Of a stretch of DNA of 64,000 bases, positions 39,240 to 51,109 are shown piece by piece (the first letter of the stretch is position 1; each line of letters starts with the position of its first letter). The notes beneath the pieces are model-generated. The model saw only the letters and a program-made list of their open reading frames with translations, was not told the origin of the DNA and made no database searches. The stretch is from Chenopodium formosanum (Eukaryota; Streptophyta; Magnoliopsida; Caryophyllales; Amaranthaceae): positions 9,553,572 through 9,617,571 of the forward strand of contig CM044879.1 in assembly GCA_024500155.1 (NCBI GenBank), given 5' to 3'. A program made the translations under genes and the position numbers.

Positions 39240-41316
39240 CCCCCTCAATCTTTACGTGGTACTATTACGGACAGATTGGTGCGATGTTTACAAAATAAAT
39301 CATTTGTAAGTCCTTTCGTAAAAATAACTGCAACCTACAAATGACTCGGAATATGTCGAACCTAAAGCCCTCCACTAGTTACCATCTCACGAACAAAATG
39401 ATAATCAACATCAATATGTTTACTACGATCATGATTGACTAGATTAGCTGAAAGGTATGTAGCTGATACATCCTCACAACATAATATCGCTGGTCGTCAC
39501 ATAAAATAACCAAGTTTAGCTAATAATTGTCATACCTAATTGGTGTCAGCCACTGTATACGCAACCCGCACGATACTCGGCTTCAGTGGAGGACTTTGAA
39601 ACTGTAGGTTGCTTCTTAGAACGCCAAGAAATAAAATTCTTCCCAAGAAAAACAGCATGACCTGTTGTAGACCGTCGATCATCAGGGCAGCCAGCCTAGC
39701 CTGCATCATAATATGCTATGACAATAGTAGGAGTGTTTGTAGAATGAAGAAGCAGGCCAAGATCTGGTGTCCCCTGCAAAAATCGGAATATTCTTTTCAC
39801 AGCATGAAGGTGAGTAGTAGGAGGAGCATGCATAAATTGAGACACCATATTAACAGCATAAGCAATGTCAGGACGTGTCATAAACAAATATTGCAAAGCA
39901 CCAACCATATATGCTACAATATTCAGTCGAATCAAAAAGGAGTTCCCAATCTAAAAGAGATAAATAGACTCTAGATTGAATCGGTGTGCGAATAGGTTTC
40001 GAAGTTTGCAAGTGAAATTTACGAATGAGTTCCAGGATATTTTTCTCTTCAGATATATAAACGTGTAAAAGTTCGCACAACCTAAATAACAAGGAAATAA
40101 TGCAAGTGCCCCAAATCCTTCATAGAAATTTGGAAGACAAAAGCCTGACAAACTTAGAAACCAGATCTGGATTACTACTCGTAAGAATAATGTCATCGAC
40201 ATAAACAAGTAGAATAACAATGTGACCCATTTATCTAAGAGTAAACATGTAAGTGTCATTCTTGCTTCATTTGAAACCAATGAATAAAAGATAATTACTG
40301 AAACCAGAAAACCATGCCTGAGGGGCCTGTTTCAAACCATAAATGGACTTTTGAGCTTAAGAACATGTTGAGGTTTGGAAGAATCAACAAAATCTGGAGG
40401 TTGTTGCATATACACCTCTTCATTTAGATAACCATTAAGAAAAGCACTTTTTACATCTAACAGACGAATTGTCCATTTAAAAGTGATAGCAATAGTATGA
40501 ACTAAGCGAATTGTAGTAGTCTTAACAACTGGACTAAAGGTTTTAAAGTAATCAATACCTGCCTATTGATGAATTCTGAGAACAACTAGTCTAGTTTTAT
40601 ACCGCATCACATTTTGGAATCTGCTATAATTGTGTAAATCCACTGACAACCAAGCAAGATTTTATCATAATTATGAGGTACTAACTCCCATGTATCATTG
40701 GTAATCATAGCATTATACTTCAATAACGTACGAGGTTTACGAATTCCGTCTTTTAAACGAGTGGTCATAATATGAGTATTTGACGCATTAGACGCAAAGA
40801 TACCAGTGGAAGGGGGAGCTAACTCTGATGATGGGACTGACTTGGATGAAACAGAAGAAAGGTAATTTGGCGGTGCTAGAGATGACATGACCAAATTAGG
40901 GGACATAGGTCGTGTGACAGTAGACTCTATTGTGGTTGCAGGCCATGGGTCCCATGGACTTATGTAGACTTCTGACCAGGTGCTCCAGCAGATAAATCTC
41001 CATGAGAGGGACTAGGTAGGGTAGACTCATTCAATGGGGAAGAATGAAGTAGGAGAGTAGATTGTGCGTGTTGCCGTACAATACCTGCTCAAGCAAGGTG
41101 GTGGACGAAAACAATAAGGTGGAGGCGGTGGTGTTAGCCCTAATGCCGAGGTGTACTGCGGGATTGATGATGATAAGGACAATTAACCAAAACCTGGTGG
41201 AAATTGACCAGGAATAAAGGAGTTTTGTTGATGTGGAAGATGGTAGGCCATAAAAAGGCACCGAAGGACTAGCAGCGCCACCAGAGAAAGGGAAATTTCG
41301 GGGAAGCGAAGGTGTA
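39240..41316 (-). pseudogene. Degenerate copia pol remnant
   Basis: Minus-strand fragments in several frames: a Pro/Ser-rich integrase tail (about 41316-40950), the RT entry (TNDTWELVP, 40607-40700), the RT active site LVYVDDI (about 40170-40220), TRPDIAYAVNMVSQFM (39800-39870) and an RNase H end with SSTEAEYRA (about 39570-39600). Many stops and frameshifts. A younger copia element interrupts it at 41317; the piece right of that insertion may extend to about 46790. gag and protease are not seen. Confidence 0.75.
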
Positions 41317-41321
41317 GGTTG

Positions 41322-41967
41322 TGTTGGAAGTTCTTGATATAATGCTAGAGTGTTAGGAAAAAAATAAGAGAGAGAGAGAGAGAAAAACAATGGAAGGGGA
41401 AAAGTCCCACATTGATTGGGGAGGAAGGTTTTTCCTTGTTTTTATATTGTAGTGCTTTAGCACTACTTAGTTGAGTAAGTTGGAGGTGTGTGTTACTCCA
41501 CACACACACACACGCGCGCGCGCGCGCCGAGCCGAGCCGGGTCGGGCTCGGGACTTGGGGTCTTGGGGAATGCGATGCGCGGGCGTGGGTCCTTGTTATC
41601 TTTTTGGAGAAATTTTATTTCCTTTTTCTTGTTAACAGAATATTCCAAGTATCCGTTTTTGACTGTTGGGATTTTCTGACTGTTGTGGGAATTAATCAGC
41701 CATTAATCCCTTGATTTTAGCTGATTAATTCACATGTTCTTCCTGTTCTGTTTTCTGGGCAAGTATTCTGAGTTCCAGTCGGGTTTGTGAGTGCACATAA
41801 ACTCCGGCGCCGTGCTTATCCTGGAGGGCGACCGCAATTGTCTACTGCACCGGGAGGTAGCGCGGAATCGTCTTTTAGGTCAGTGGTTCTCCACGACGCG
41901 GCTATTGTCAGTTTGGTTCACGCATCAAGAGATAAGTTATTTCTGTTTATTGCTTATTAGTATAACA
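41322..41967 (+). repeat. 5' LTR of the young copia element (181 bp deleted)
   Basis: TGTTGGAAG...TATAACA. Contains a (CA)n(CG)n tract near 41500-41527. Compared with the 3' LTR it lacks 46210-46390, the part with TATAAATA; the deletion sits between two CAC triplets (46207-46209 and 46388-46390). Confidence 0.92.
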
Positions 41968-41982
41968 ATCTAAAAGACGATC

Positions 41983-43141
41983 ATGGCTTCCAAATTCCTT
42001 GTTCCTGATATGTCTAAACTAGAACCTCTTGATGGAAAGAATTATAAACGTTGGGCTGTTAGAATGCGTTTTTATTTGGAGCAGATTGATGTTGCATATG
42101 TTCTTGATGATATTGTTGAACCTGTTGATAAAGATGATTTGTCTGAATATGAGATTAAGTTTTTTAAGGATGATAGAACTTGTAAGGGCATGTTGTTGCA
42201 TTATATGTCGAATAGTCTGTTGGATATTTATATGGGTTTTCATCATGCTAAGGATATTTGGGATGCTTTAGAGAAAAAATATGGAACTGGTGATGCTGGT
42301 ACTAAACGTTATTGTGTTAGTAAGTGGTTAAGTTTTCAAGTTGTTGATGATAAGCCTATTATTGATCAGATTCATGCCTATGAGAGTGTTTGTATTAATA
42401 TGGCTGCTGAAGGTCTGTCTATTTGTGATACTACCCTTGCTATTGTTCTGATTGAGAAACTCCCTCCCTCTTGGAAGGATTTTCGTAACCAACTCATGCA
42501 CAAAAAGAAAGACCTAACCTTAGAGGAACTTGCTGCCCACCTCAAAATTGAGGAGGAAAACCGTATCAAAGACAAAGCCCCTTCTGTTTTCCCTTCCTCT
42601 TCTTCTGCCAAAGCCAACCTTGTTGAACCCAAATCAAACAACCAGTCCAAAGCCAAAAACAGTAACCTTAAGCCTAATGGGAAAATTCAGAAGTACAAGT
42701 TTAAGGGGATCTGTTATGAGTGTGGTATGACTGGTCACAGGGCTAGAGATTGCAGGGTCAAGAAGAAGAATGGGCAAAGTCAAGCAAACCTTATTGAAGA
42801 TTCTGACGTTATTGTTGCTGTTGTTTTAGAAGCTAACTTTACAGGTAATGCTGCTGAGTGGATTGTTGACACTGGAGCTACCAGACACATCTGCGCCAAC
42901 AAGGACATGTTCACTACCTATGACAAGGTTGAAGGTGAAAATGTCTTCATGGGCAACTCAGCCTCTGCATCTATCCAAGGCAAAGGGAAGATCGTTCTCA
43001 CTCTCACTTCTGGAAAATTGCTTACTCTCACTAATGTTTTGCATGTTCCAGAAATGCGCAGGAATTTAATTTCTGGCAGTTTGCTCATGAAAGCTGGACT
43101 GAAGCTCTCCTTTGATTCTGATAGATTAGTTCTTACTCGCA
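41983..43141 (+). CDS. copia gag-protease (C-terminally truncated by deletion)
   Basis: Starts MASKFLVPDMSKLEP and has the UBN2-type gag region, then a CCHC zinc knuckle CYECGMTGHRARDC (CX2CX4HX4C), then the aspartic protease WIVDTGATRHIC. At about 43140, right after NGEFVG, the frame leaves copia homology: the sequence jumps into the C-terminal part of integrase in another frame and the ORF stops at 43215 after about 25 foreign residues. The junction has a TGTGGGG microhomology. Gag and protease look intact, so this copy could still supply gag. Confidence 0.85.
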
Positions 43142-45227
43142 ATGGGGAATTTGTGGGGGGAGGCTATTCTTTCTGCTTGTCATGTTTTGAACAGGGTTCC
43201 TCACAAGAAGCTTGACAAGACTCCATACGAAATATGGAAAGGTCGAGCGCCAAACCTGAAATACTTGAAAGTGTGGGGGTGCCTAGCAAAAGTAGGCATA
43301 CCTAGTTTCAAGAGGGATAAAATTGGTCCCAAAACTGTTGATGCTATTTTTATTGGCTATGCTTATCAAAGTGCAGCTTATCGTTTCTTTGTTAAAGGTG
43401 CTAACAACTCTTATGCAGGTGGTCATATCATTGAAGCAAGAGATGCCGAGTTCTTTGAGAACATTTTTCCTTTGAAAATGTCTCCTTCTAATGATAGTGA
43501 ATTGCATGCTAGTAGTTCTGTTAGTTTACCTATTGCTAATGCTCCTATTACTAACGATGATTCTGTTTTGGAGCCAAGGAGAAGCAAAAGGGCAAGAAAG
43601 GAAAATAGTTTTGGTCCTGATTTTATTACTTCTTATTTATCTGAATCTTCCTTAATTGATGATGATTTTGTGCATATTTTTGTTTTGGAAGATGATCCAA
43701 GAACCTATGATGAGGCAATGAGGTCAGTTGATGCTGTTTTTTGGAAAGAAGCAATTGATAGTGAATTACAATCAATTCTCAATAATAACACTTGGGAATT
43801 GGTTGAACTTCCTAGAGGTTGTAAGCCCATTACTTGTAAATGGATCTTTCGGAAAAAATTAAAGGCCGATGGATCCATATAAGGCAAGGATAGTGGTAAG
43901 GGGTTTTACTCAAAAGTTTGGCATTGATTATTTTGATACTTACTCCCCTGTTACTAAAATTGCAACCATTAGGACTTTAATTGCTCTTGCTTGCATTTTT
44001 GGTCTTGTTGTTCATCAAATGGATGTCAAAACTGCTTTTTTGAATGGTGACTTGGATGAGGAGATTTACATGGTCCAACCTGAAGGGTTCGTTGTTCCAG
44101 GACAAGAGGAGAAGGTTTGTAAGTTAGTCAAGGCATTGTATGGGCTTAAACAAGCTCCAAAGCAATGGCATGACAAATTCGATAAGACTATGACTGGTAA
44201 TGGTTTTCATGTTAATGAAGGTGACTCTTGTGTTTATTTTAAGCATGATAGTCATGGTTGTGTAATTATTTGTCTTTATGTGGATGATATGTTGATTTTT
44301 GGGACTGACTTGGATCGTGTAAATGAGACAAAACAGTTTTTGAGTTCGAACTTTGAAATGAAAGACATGGGTGAGGCAGATGTGATTTTGGGAGTAAAAA
44401 TCAAAAGGACTCCAAATGGCATCTGTCTTAATCAGTCACACTATGTTGAAAAAATTCTTAAAAAGTTTGACTCATTTAATGTCGATCCAGTTAAGACTCC
44501 CTATGACCCAAGTTTCCACTTAAAGAAAAATAATGGTAATCCAGTTAATCAGTCTGAATATGCTAGAATTATTGGTAGTGTTATGTTTCTTATGAACTAC
44601 ACTAGACCTGACATTGCTTATTCTGTTAGTAGGTTGAGCAGGTACACTCATAATCCAAGCAGTGATCATTGGATTGCTCTAAGGAGGTTGCTTAGGTACC
44701 TTAAGGGTACTATGGATTGGGGTTTGCACTACTCCAAATTTCCTGGAGTTTTGGAGGGTTTTTGTGATGCCAACTGGGTATCCGATAATGATGAAGTTAA
44801 CTCCACTAGTGGCTATGTCTTCACCCTTGGGGGTGGAGCCGTATCCTGGAAATCTTGTAAGCAATCTTGTACTGCTATGTCTACTATGGAATCTGAGTTT
44901 ATTGCTCTTGAATTGGCAGGTCATGAGGCAGAATGGTTGAGGAACATGCTTGCAGATATTCCACTGTGGGGGAAGCCAGCTCCTTCAGTTGCACTTCATT
45001 GTGATTCGCAAGCTGCTATTGCTGTTGCACACAACCATGCCTATAATGGGAAGAAGAGACACATCCGTCTGAGGCATAAAGCCGTCAGAAATTTGTTGTC
45101 TGAAGGGGTGATATCACTGGACTATGTAAAGTCCGAAAAGAACATTGCGGATCCGTTAACTAAAGGCCTATGTAAAAAGCTAGTTTTGGAAACATCGGAA
45201 GAGATGGGGCTAAAGCCCGTTGTATGA
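43142..45227 (+). pseudogene. copia pol remnant: integrase tail, RT, RNase H
   Basis: From NLWGEAILSACHVLNRVP the frame encodes only the integrase C-terminal region (ending near PRRSKRARKE); the HHCC and catalytic DDE core are missing. RT starts at NNTWELVELP. A frameshift at 43868-43882 (LKADGSI-stop, then YKARIVVRGF in a new frame) splits it. The second part (to 45227) holds RT with LYVDDML and the RNase H with STMESEFIAL and HCDSQAAI, ending GLKPVV. Not able to make a working polyprotein. Confidence 0.88.
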
Positions 45228-45785
45228 ATTGTGAAATAATGAACTCCTACTCACTATGAGTTCAAAGGGGAACGTTATGTAATAATTCGGAAGCACATTT
45301 TTATATTATTTGTCCATCTCTAGATGTTTGTTTTGTGCTTAGCTACATATGAGAAAGAGGATGAGCATACGGCTCTTAATGAACCCATATCCATATTTTT
45401 GGAGGTGTGTTGTAGCTCACACTTGATGGAGTTCACCTACTTAGGTGTGGAAGTGTGGCCGCTTCCTATGAGTATTTCGTGGGCTTATACTCTAGAGCAC
45501 CTATGAGCATCCAGGCTGGACGTATGGCCAGTATAATGCGTCACCTTTATTCGCGGAATTTCAGAATATTATACATGTTCAATTGTGTGGCTCAAAGTGA
45601 CGGGTCCCTAACTCCCTATTGAGTTCAAGACGAAGGTCACTTGGTAGGTGAGGGATCATAGCTTGATGTCCACTATGTGTTAATTCAAGTCGCGAGACAT
45701 TGACACTTATGCAATTGTTTTGTTTTGCCCAGAATTCATTTTTTTTTTCTTTCATTCTTTTCATATCTTCGAACCTGTGGGGGAT

Positions 45786-46624
45786 TGTTGGAAGTTCTTG
45801 ATATAATGCTAGAGTGTTAGGAAAAAAATAAGAGAGAGAGAGAGAGAAAAACAATGGAAGGGGAAAAGTCCCACATTGATTGGGGAGGAAGGTTTTTCCT
45901 TGTTTTTATATTGTAGTGCTTTAGCACTACTTAGTTGAGTAAGTTGGAGGTGTGTGTTACTCCACACACACACACACGCGCGCGCGCGCGCCGAGCCGAG
46001 CCGGGTCGGGTCGGGCTCGGGCCTCGGGACTTGGGGTCTTGGGGAATGCGATGCGCGGGCGTGGGTCCTTGTTATCTTTTTGGAGAAATTTTATTTCCTT
46101 TTTCTTGTTAACAGAATATTCCAAGTATCCGTTTTTGACTGTTGGGATTTTCTGACTGTTGTGGGAATTAATCAGCCATTAATCCCTTGATTTTAGCTGA
46201 TTAATTCACTCCCTTGTTTCTTGCCTCGTTTGTTGACTGACTAGATTAATCTGGTCATCTTCTTGGCCAGGTTCTTCCCACCTTTTATGCTTCCCGTTTT
46301 TCCTCTTCACCCTATAAATATTCGGTGGTTTTCTCAGCCAAAACATAACACACAATCAGTCTACTCTCTTCTCTAAAATTATTTAAACACATGTTCTTCC
46401 TGTTCTGTTTTCTGGGCAAGTATTCTGAGTTCCAGTCGGGTTTGTGAGTGCACATAAACTCCGGCGCCGTGCTTATCCTGGAGGGCGACCGCAATTGTCT
46501 ACTGCACCGGGAGGTAGCGCGGAATCGTCTTTTAGGTCAGTGGTTCTCCACGACGCGGCTATTGTCAGTTTGGTTCACGCATCAAGAGATAAGTTATTTC
46601 TGTTTATTGCTTATTAGTATAACA
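45786..46624 (+). repeat. 3' LTR of the young copia element (full length)
   Basis: 839 bp. Contains the core promoter TATAAATA at 46313-46320, missing from the 5' LTR, and a 12-bp longer GGGTCGGGCTCGGG stretch than the 5' LTR. Transcription from here would run into flanking DNA towards 46630 and beyond. Confidence 0.92.
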
Positions 46625-46629
46625 GGTTG

Positions 46630-47249
46630 CACCCCTTAAAACGTCACACTAGAGGAGATAGGAACAAGGGTCTCTCCTACTCCAGTCGTGGAAAGGGAAC
46701 GACCGGAGAAACACCACTAGACAGTGTGAATGGCGTAAACCCAATGTCAGCCGGAGCCGATAGACCAAAAGAAGTAGGTGGCGGAATGCACGCATGACAT
46801 TACAGTAAATGACATGTACCGCTATGTACCACTATAGTAATGTACCGCTATGTACCACTAATTTTATTAATTAAATATAACTATTTAACATTTGAAATTT
46901 TAAATAGACTTCAAATCTAGCCAAGTTGGTCAAGTGTTTCCTATCTTCACTTGAAGGTATCATGATCGATTCTTCTTGCAAATCCCATTTTTTTTTTTTT
47001 TTCAATTATAGTGCTTCATCATTTAAAATAAAATTTTACATGTTATTTGATTTGAATGGCATATTATTTAATTTGAATAGTAACACTTAGCTTTTTTTTT
47101 CCTCTTCTCTAATATAATTGACCAAAATATGATATACCATACACAGAGGGATTTAATTCTCACAAAATCTAATAAACGAGCATTTAATAGTAGGACGCAG
47201 AGAATATTTGTACACAAATTTTTTTATGTGGCTGACACACTGTGTGGCC
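46630..47249. other. Intergenic; probable tail of the older copia remnant, then AT-rich DNA
   Basis: 46630-46790 reads on the minus strand as a Pro/Ser-rich frame (with stops) that could continue the old copia remnant. The rest holds TGTACCGCTA/TGTACCACTA repeats (46815-46860) and nothing else recognised. Confidence 0.4.
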
Positions 47250-47392
47250 GGAGTTACTCGAGTTATTCGGTCAGGAGTTACTCGATCAGGGGTTACTTGA
47301 GGGGTTTGGTCTGAGGTTACTCGATCAACGGTTACTTGATTAGGGGTTACTCTACCAGGGGTTACTTGAGGGATTTAGTCAGGGGTTACTTG
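47250..47392. repeat. Tandem array of about 20-bp units (GGGGTTACTTGA)
   Basis: Seven or more degenerate copies of (T)CAGGGGTTACT(C/T)GA. No coding frame. Looks like a minisatellite. Confidence 0.7.
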
Positions 47393-47485
47393 ACCCATTA
47401 AGTCATCTTGACTAGAAAGGATGTGTAAATAAAGCACCACAATTTTTATGTTGCCACATCCAATTAATATGTAATGTTGTAAATA

Positions 47486-47556
47486 TAGCTTATGTAGGAT
47501 TTGAACCTACATCTATGTACAAAGGTGCATTGCTCTACCATTTGAGCCATTAAGCT
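47486..47556 (-). tRNA. tRNA-like sequence (pseudo-tRNA or SINE head)
   Basis: 71 nt on the minus strand. Acceptor arms AGCTTA/TAAGCT pair at six positions. The D arm is GCTC-AAATGGTA-GAGC and the T arm GTAGG-TTCAAAT-CCTAC, good A and B boxes. The anticodon arm (around TGCACCTTTGTACAT) has a mismatch and a short loop, so no anticodon can be named with confidence. Could be a decayed tRNA, an organelle-derived one, or the head of a tRNA-derived SINE. Confidence 0.5.
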
Positions 47557-48460
47557 TTCAAATTAAAAATAAGCTATTCAATAGAAAATACTACAACACA
47601 ATTTGAAGAGAACAAAACTAAATCTCCGCATGATAGGAAATTAATAAGCTAGTACAAACCATGTCACTTACATAAGAGCAATTTAGCAAACACCCTAAAG
47701 CTTTTGAATAATTATTACCTAAAAAAATCATATATCACTTGATTATGAAGTGATCTATCGTTATAGTTGACAACAATTTTTTGGATTTCGATCTGAAGAG
47801 TTTCTAGTCCGTATAATATAGGACAAGTGAGCTTCAAAACTATGGGAAAACCAGGGAGAAGCAATAAGAGACATACAATAATTCTTGCAAGAGTTGCAAT
47901 ACATATCGTTTATGGTACATAGCTATGTATTATTTAAAATAAATTAAAGTTTTAGTTTAAAAAACAGGAGTAACCGACTTTTTAAAATAAATAAAAGTTT
48001 TATTTTTTAATTTATATATATAATTTAGTAGTACATAGCAATACATATTGTTTGTGGTACATAGCAAGTATGTTATGTACTGTAGACTCTCTTATGAAAT
48101 TTTGACTTTGGTTATTCATCAATTTGGATCGATGTTGTGTTAACTAACTTAAAGTTGGCTTGGCTACTAGAGGTCAATTATATAGAATGCATTATTAAAT
48201 GTATTATAAGTATATCATTAATTAACTACATAGGCTTATAATTTTATCTATCAATTTATTTTAGATATTTGATCATTTAACAAGAAATTAAAGCTATTTA
48301 TCTATACATACTTATGAAATACGACTATAAAAATATTGTGTTTGGATTTTCACCTTATGACAATGAATTTAGGAAAAATTTGAAAATATTATTTATATTG
48401 TAGTTCTATAATCCAATTTTATTTGTTTATTTATTTATTTATTTATTTATTTTGTTAAAA
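47557..48460. other. Intergenic, AT-rich
   Basis: No gene. An (ATTT)n tract lies at 48420-48453 and TAGTACATAGCAATACATATTG words near 47900-48070 recall those at 46815. Confidence 0.4.
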
Positions 48461-48486
48461 CTGTGCACCGCACGGAACTAATCTAG
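48461..48486 (+). mobile_element. Helitron 3' terminus
   Basis: Hairpin CTGTGC-ACC-GCACGG, 7 bases, then CTAG before a T. Same arrangement as at 12589-12615. The matching 5' end was not identified, so the element length is unknown. Confidence 0.5.
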
Positions 48487-48640
48487 TTAACCTAACAAAT
48501 ATGTTACCAATCGTTTACGTCATACTTTGAGCAAATGCATGTCAAAGGCCATTTTATTTCAGAATAATTAAAAGGTTATTTATTTTTGGAAGACCGTTAA
48601 AAGGTCATATTAATCCTCAAAAATTTTCCAAAAAAAAAAA
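48487..48640. repeat. Dispersed repeat, copy b (partner 8925-9058)
   Basis: Diverged match to 8925-9058: GTTACCAAT, GCAAATGCATGTCAAAGG, GGAAGACCG and AATTTTCC in the same order. Confidence 0.45.
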
Positions 48641-49101
48641 ATAGAAACATAAGGAGTATATCGGCAAATACAAGTTTATCTGCCAGATAAACGAACTTTT
48701 GTTATGGAACTTCTGTAAATATATTGAAAAAGCGTGGTCATTTATTTAGTATTTTTGGTGAGATGTCCAATATCAGTTAAAAATATCAGTTTTTGGCACC
48801 CCTCAAATAAGGCCCGGTTCAAACCGGTGCCGGTTTTGAACCGGTGGCAATTTGCAATTTTCTACTAGTAATTAATTACTGTTTGCAACTTGGATTTAGA
48901 AAATTACATATGTACCCCTCAGCTAGTATATGAAAAGACGCATATACCCCTCCTTTGGTACTTGAAAAGACAATTATATTTGTTTATCTGGGAACTTAAC
49001 TGGGCACAACTCAAAGTATATTATACTATTATAGAGTAATATTTTCCTGCATGCATCCCCATCAATATATATATCAATAATTCAAATTAAAAGGAAAAAT
49101 A

Positions 49102-49480
49102 GGCAAGCATTAATTATTTTATCAAAGTTAGAGCAAAACATAATTAAAAGGAAAAATATTCAAGCATTAATGGTGTTATCAATGTATATGTGAGAGCAAA
49201 AGAAGAAAGAAAAAATAAACAAACAAACATACTCAGACTAGTATTAAAGTGTTACGTACGTACGTGTTGATACATGGAGCAATAGGCAAACATTTGCATG
49301 GGCAAGCATTAATTGTGCAAAATATAATTAAAAGAAAAAATATGCAAGCATAAATGGTGTTTTCAAAGTACTTAAGAGCATAAGAAGAAAGAAAAATAAA
49401 CAAACAAACATACTCAGACTAGTATTAAAGTGTTACTTACGTGTTGATACATGGAGCAGTAGTAGGCAAACATTTGCATG
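49102..49480. repeat. Tandem duplication, units of 199 and 180 bp
   Basis: GGCAAGCATTAATT...CATACTCAGACTAGTATTAAAGTGTTAC...CAAACATTTGCATG occurs at 49102-49300 and 49301-49480, highly similar. A TACGTACGTACGTG run is present only in the first unit. No ORF. Confidence 0.8.
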
Positions 49481-49929
49481 AAAACATATATACGCCTGTT
49501 CGACCCTAGTGTTTAAGTGCTTTAAGAGAGCTTTTACTGGTTTGACTTGATCAAACCACTACTTAACAAAAACTGTGAGTGTTTGGTAAAGTAGTGGTTA
49601 GGGTAGCTTTTAGTGATAGATGTAACTTTTATAAAAAGTCAAAAATATTAGCTTTTGAAAATAGAGGTAGCTTTTGAGGTAACTGTTAAAAATTTAATAT
49701 ATAGTTTTAAATATAAAATATTGATTTTTAATTATAACAGCTAGTCAACCGCTACTTTATCGAACACTCATACCTAAGTTATTTATCTTCACTGCAACAA
49801 ACAGCTAAAAACTACCTACACAGCTTTTTTTGCCGAACACGCTCTTGATACTCGTACTCGTATAAGCTACACAATTTGTTTTCTGTTTTTTTTCTGAAAA
49901 TAGCTATGTTTAATTTAAGATAACTATTT

Positions 49930-50395
49930 GTCAAAAACTACCAAATACAGCCCAGATTTTGTGAGAAACTATCTAATAAAAAAATGTTGTATACAACTAC
50001 CTACCAAAATCTTAATTGTTGTAAAATACTACCTCCTCCATAAATCCATCATTGACCCACCTCAAAACACCCCCAAAACCACCGCTTTCACTCTAAAACC
50101 AACACAACCTACTTGAAATTGTCTTCACCAAGCTGAAACCACCTCCAATCCCAAAACCACTACCTCTAACCCCAAAAATCAACATCCCGAATCACGAAAT
50201 TAAACTACCCTCACCAACTCGGAATATCTTCTAACCACCCCAAAAATAACCTTACCACCTTTGTGATGGTTTCGGGGGTGCATTGAGGTAGGTCAACGCC
50301 TTAATATTAGATCAAAGGTGGAAATTCGGCCAATGATAGTACCTTACAACATTTTATCTTTTATAAGGTAGTTTCTTACAACATAACTGCCTCTA
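49930..50395. mobile_element. Degenerate Mutator-like fold-back element
   Basis: GAGAAACTA.CT.ATAAAA..A.AATGTTGTA on the left (about 49960-50010) recurs inverted at about 50340-50390. The C-rich interior between is composed of CCACC-type words like the other Mutator-like elements here. Ends and target duplication not fixed. Confidence 0.4.
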
Positions 50396-51109
50396 CTAAA
50401 AAAAATAAAAAATCATAACCGCCTAACATCTAAACTTATATATATACTAGGTTAAAATCCACTATAATGTAGGATTGTTAATTATTTTTGACAATAGTAC
50501 TACAAAATATAAAGTATTTCATTTTGGTGTATATGAAATATAATTGTCAAAGTGGAAAGAAAATAATGAAATATAAATAGTTTACATAAAGATTTTTCCA
50601 AAAAAAAGAAAAAAAAATAATATAAACAAATAAATAAAAGAGAGAGAAGCAATAAGTTTGGTAATTTTTTCACAAGGTAATGACAAGTGTCTTGGTAGAA
50701 TTAGCTTTTTTTTTTTTTTTTTTTTTTTTTGAAAGATGGAAGGATGTGCTTTTAGTATAGGTTAATAGATAGATATTAAAAAAAAAAAAAAAAAAAAAAC
50801 GTTCTTAAGAATGTCAATGTGTCATGTCTACCTCTAGCATATTTTTGTTTCATGTACTGGTTAACCATAAATGCATACTATGGGGTTTGAACATAAGACC
50901 TCATTAAATGAATACCAACTTATTAGCATCTAAGCTAGAAACTAATCACATTTTATCTATGCATATAAATATATATACATATTAGAAGTGAAATCAATAA
51001 TTATTCAAAACTATTTATTATTGTCATGGTATTATTATAATTTACTAACAATATAAAAAATTCTTTCAAGCTCTTTAATAAAAATAATTATGATAATTAT
51101 AATTTTTTG
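50396..51109. other. Intergenic, AT-rich
   Basis: T-tract at about 50707-50730 and A-tract at about 50780-50800. No gene seen. Confidence 0.4.

Larger units (their letters stand above)
41322..46624 (+). mobile_element. Young but defective Ty1/copia element
   Basis: Flanked by the 5-bp duplication GGTTG (41317-41321 and 46625-46629), inside the older copia remnant. LTRs are 41322-41967 (646 bp) and 45786-46624 (839 bp). Outside two indels (181 bp and 12 bp) the LTRs look identical by eye, which implies recent insertion. The internal region has gag-protease, lacks the integrase core, and has a frameshift in pol. The bases after the 5' LTR (ATCTAAAAGACG) do not match the usual TGG-starting copia PBS, and the gag ATG is only 16 bp from the LTR. 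A GTGGGGGAT tract precedes the 3' LTR. Confidence 0.92.

Noticed and set aside
50451..50490. Reverse Helitron 3' end at CTAGGTTAAAATCC
   Set aside because: The hairpin is weak with mismatches and no TC start was found.
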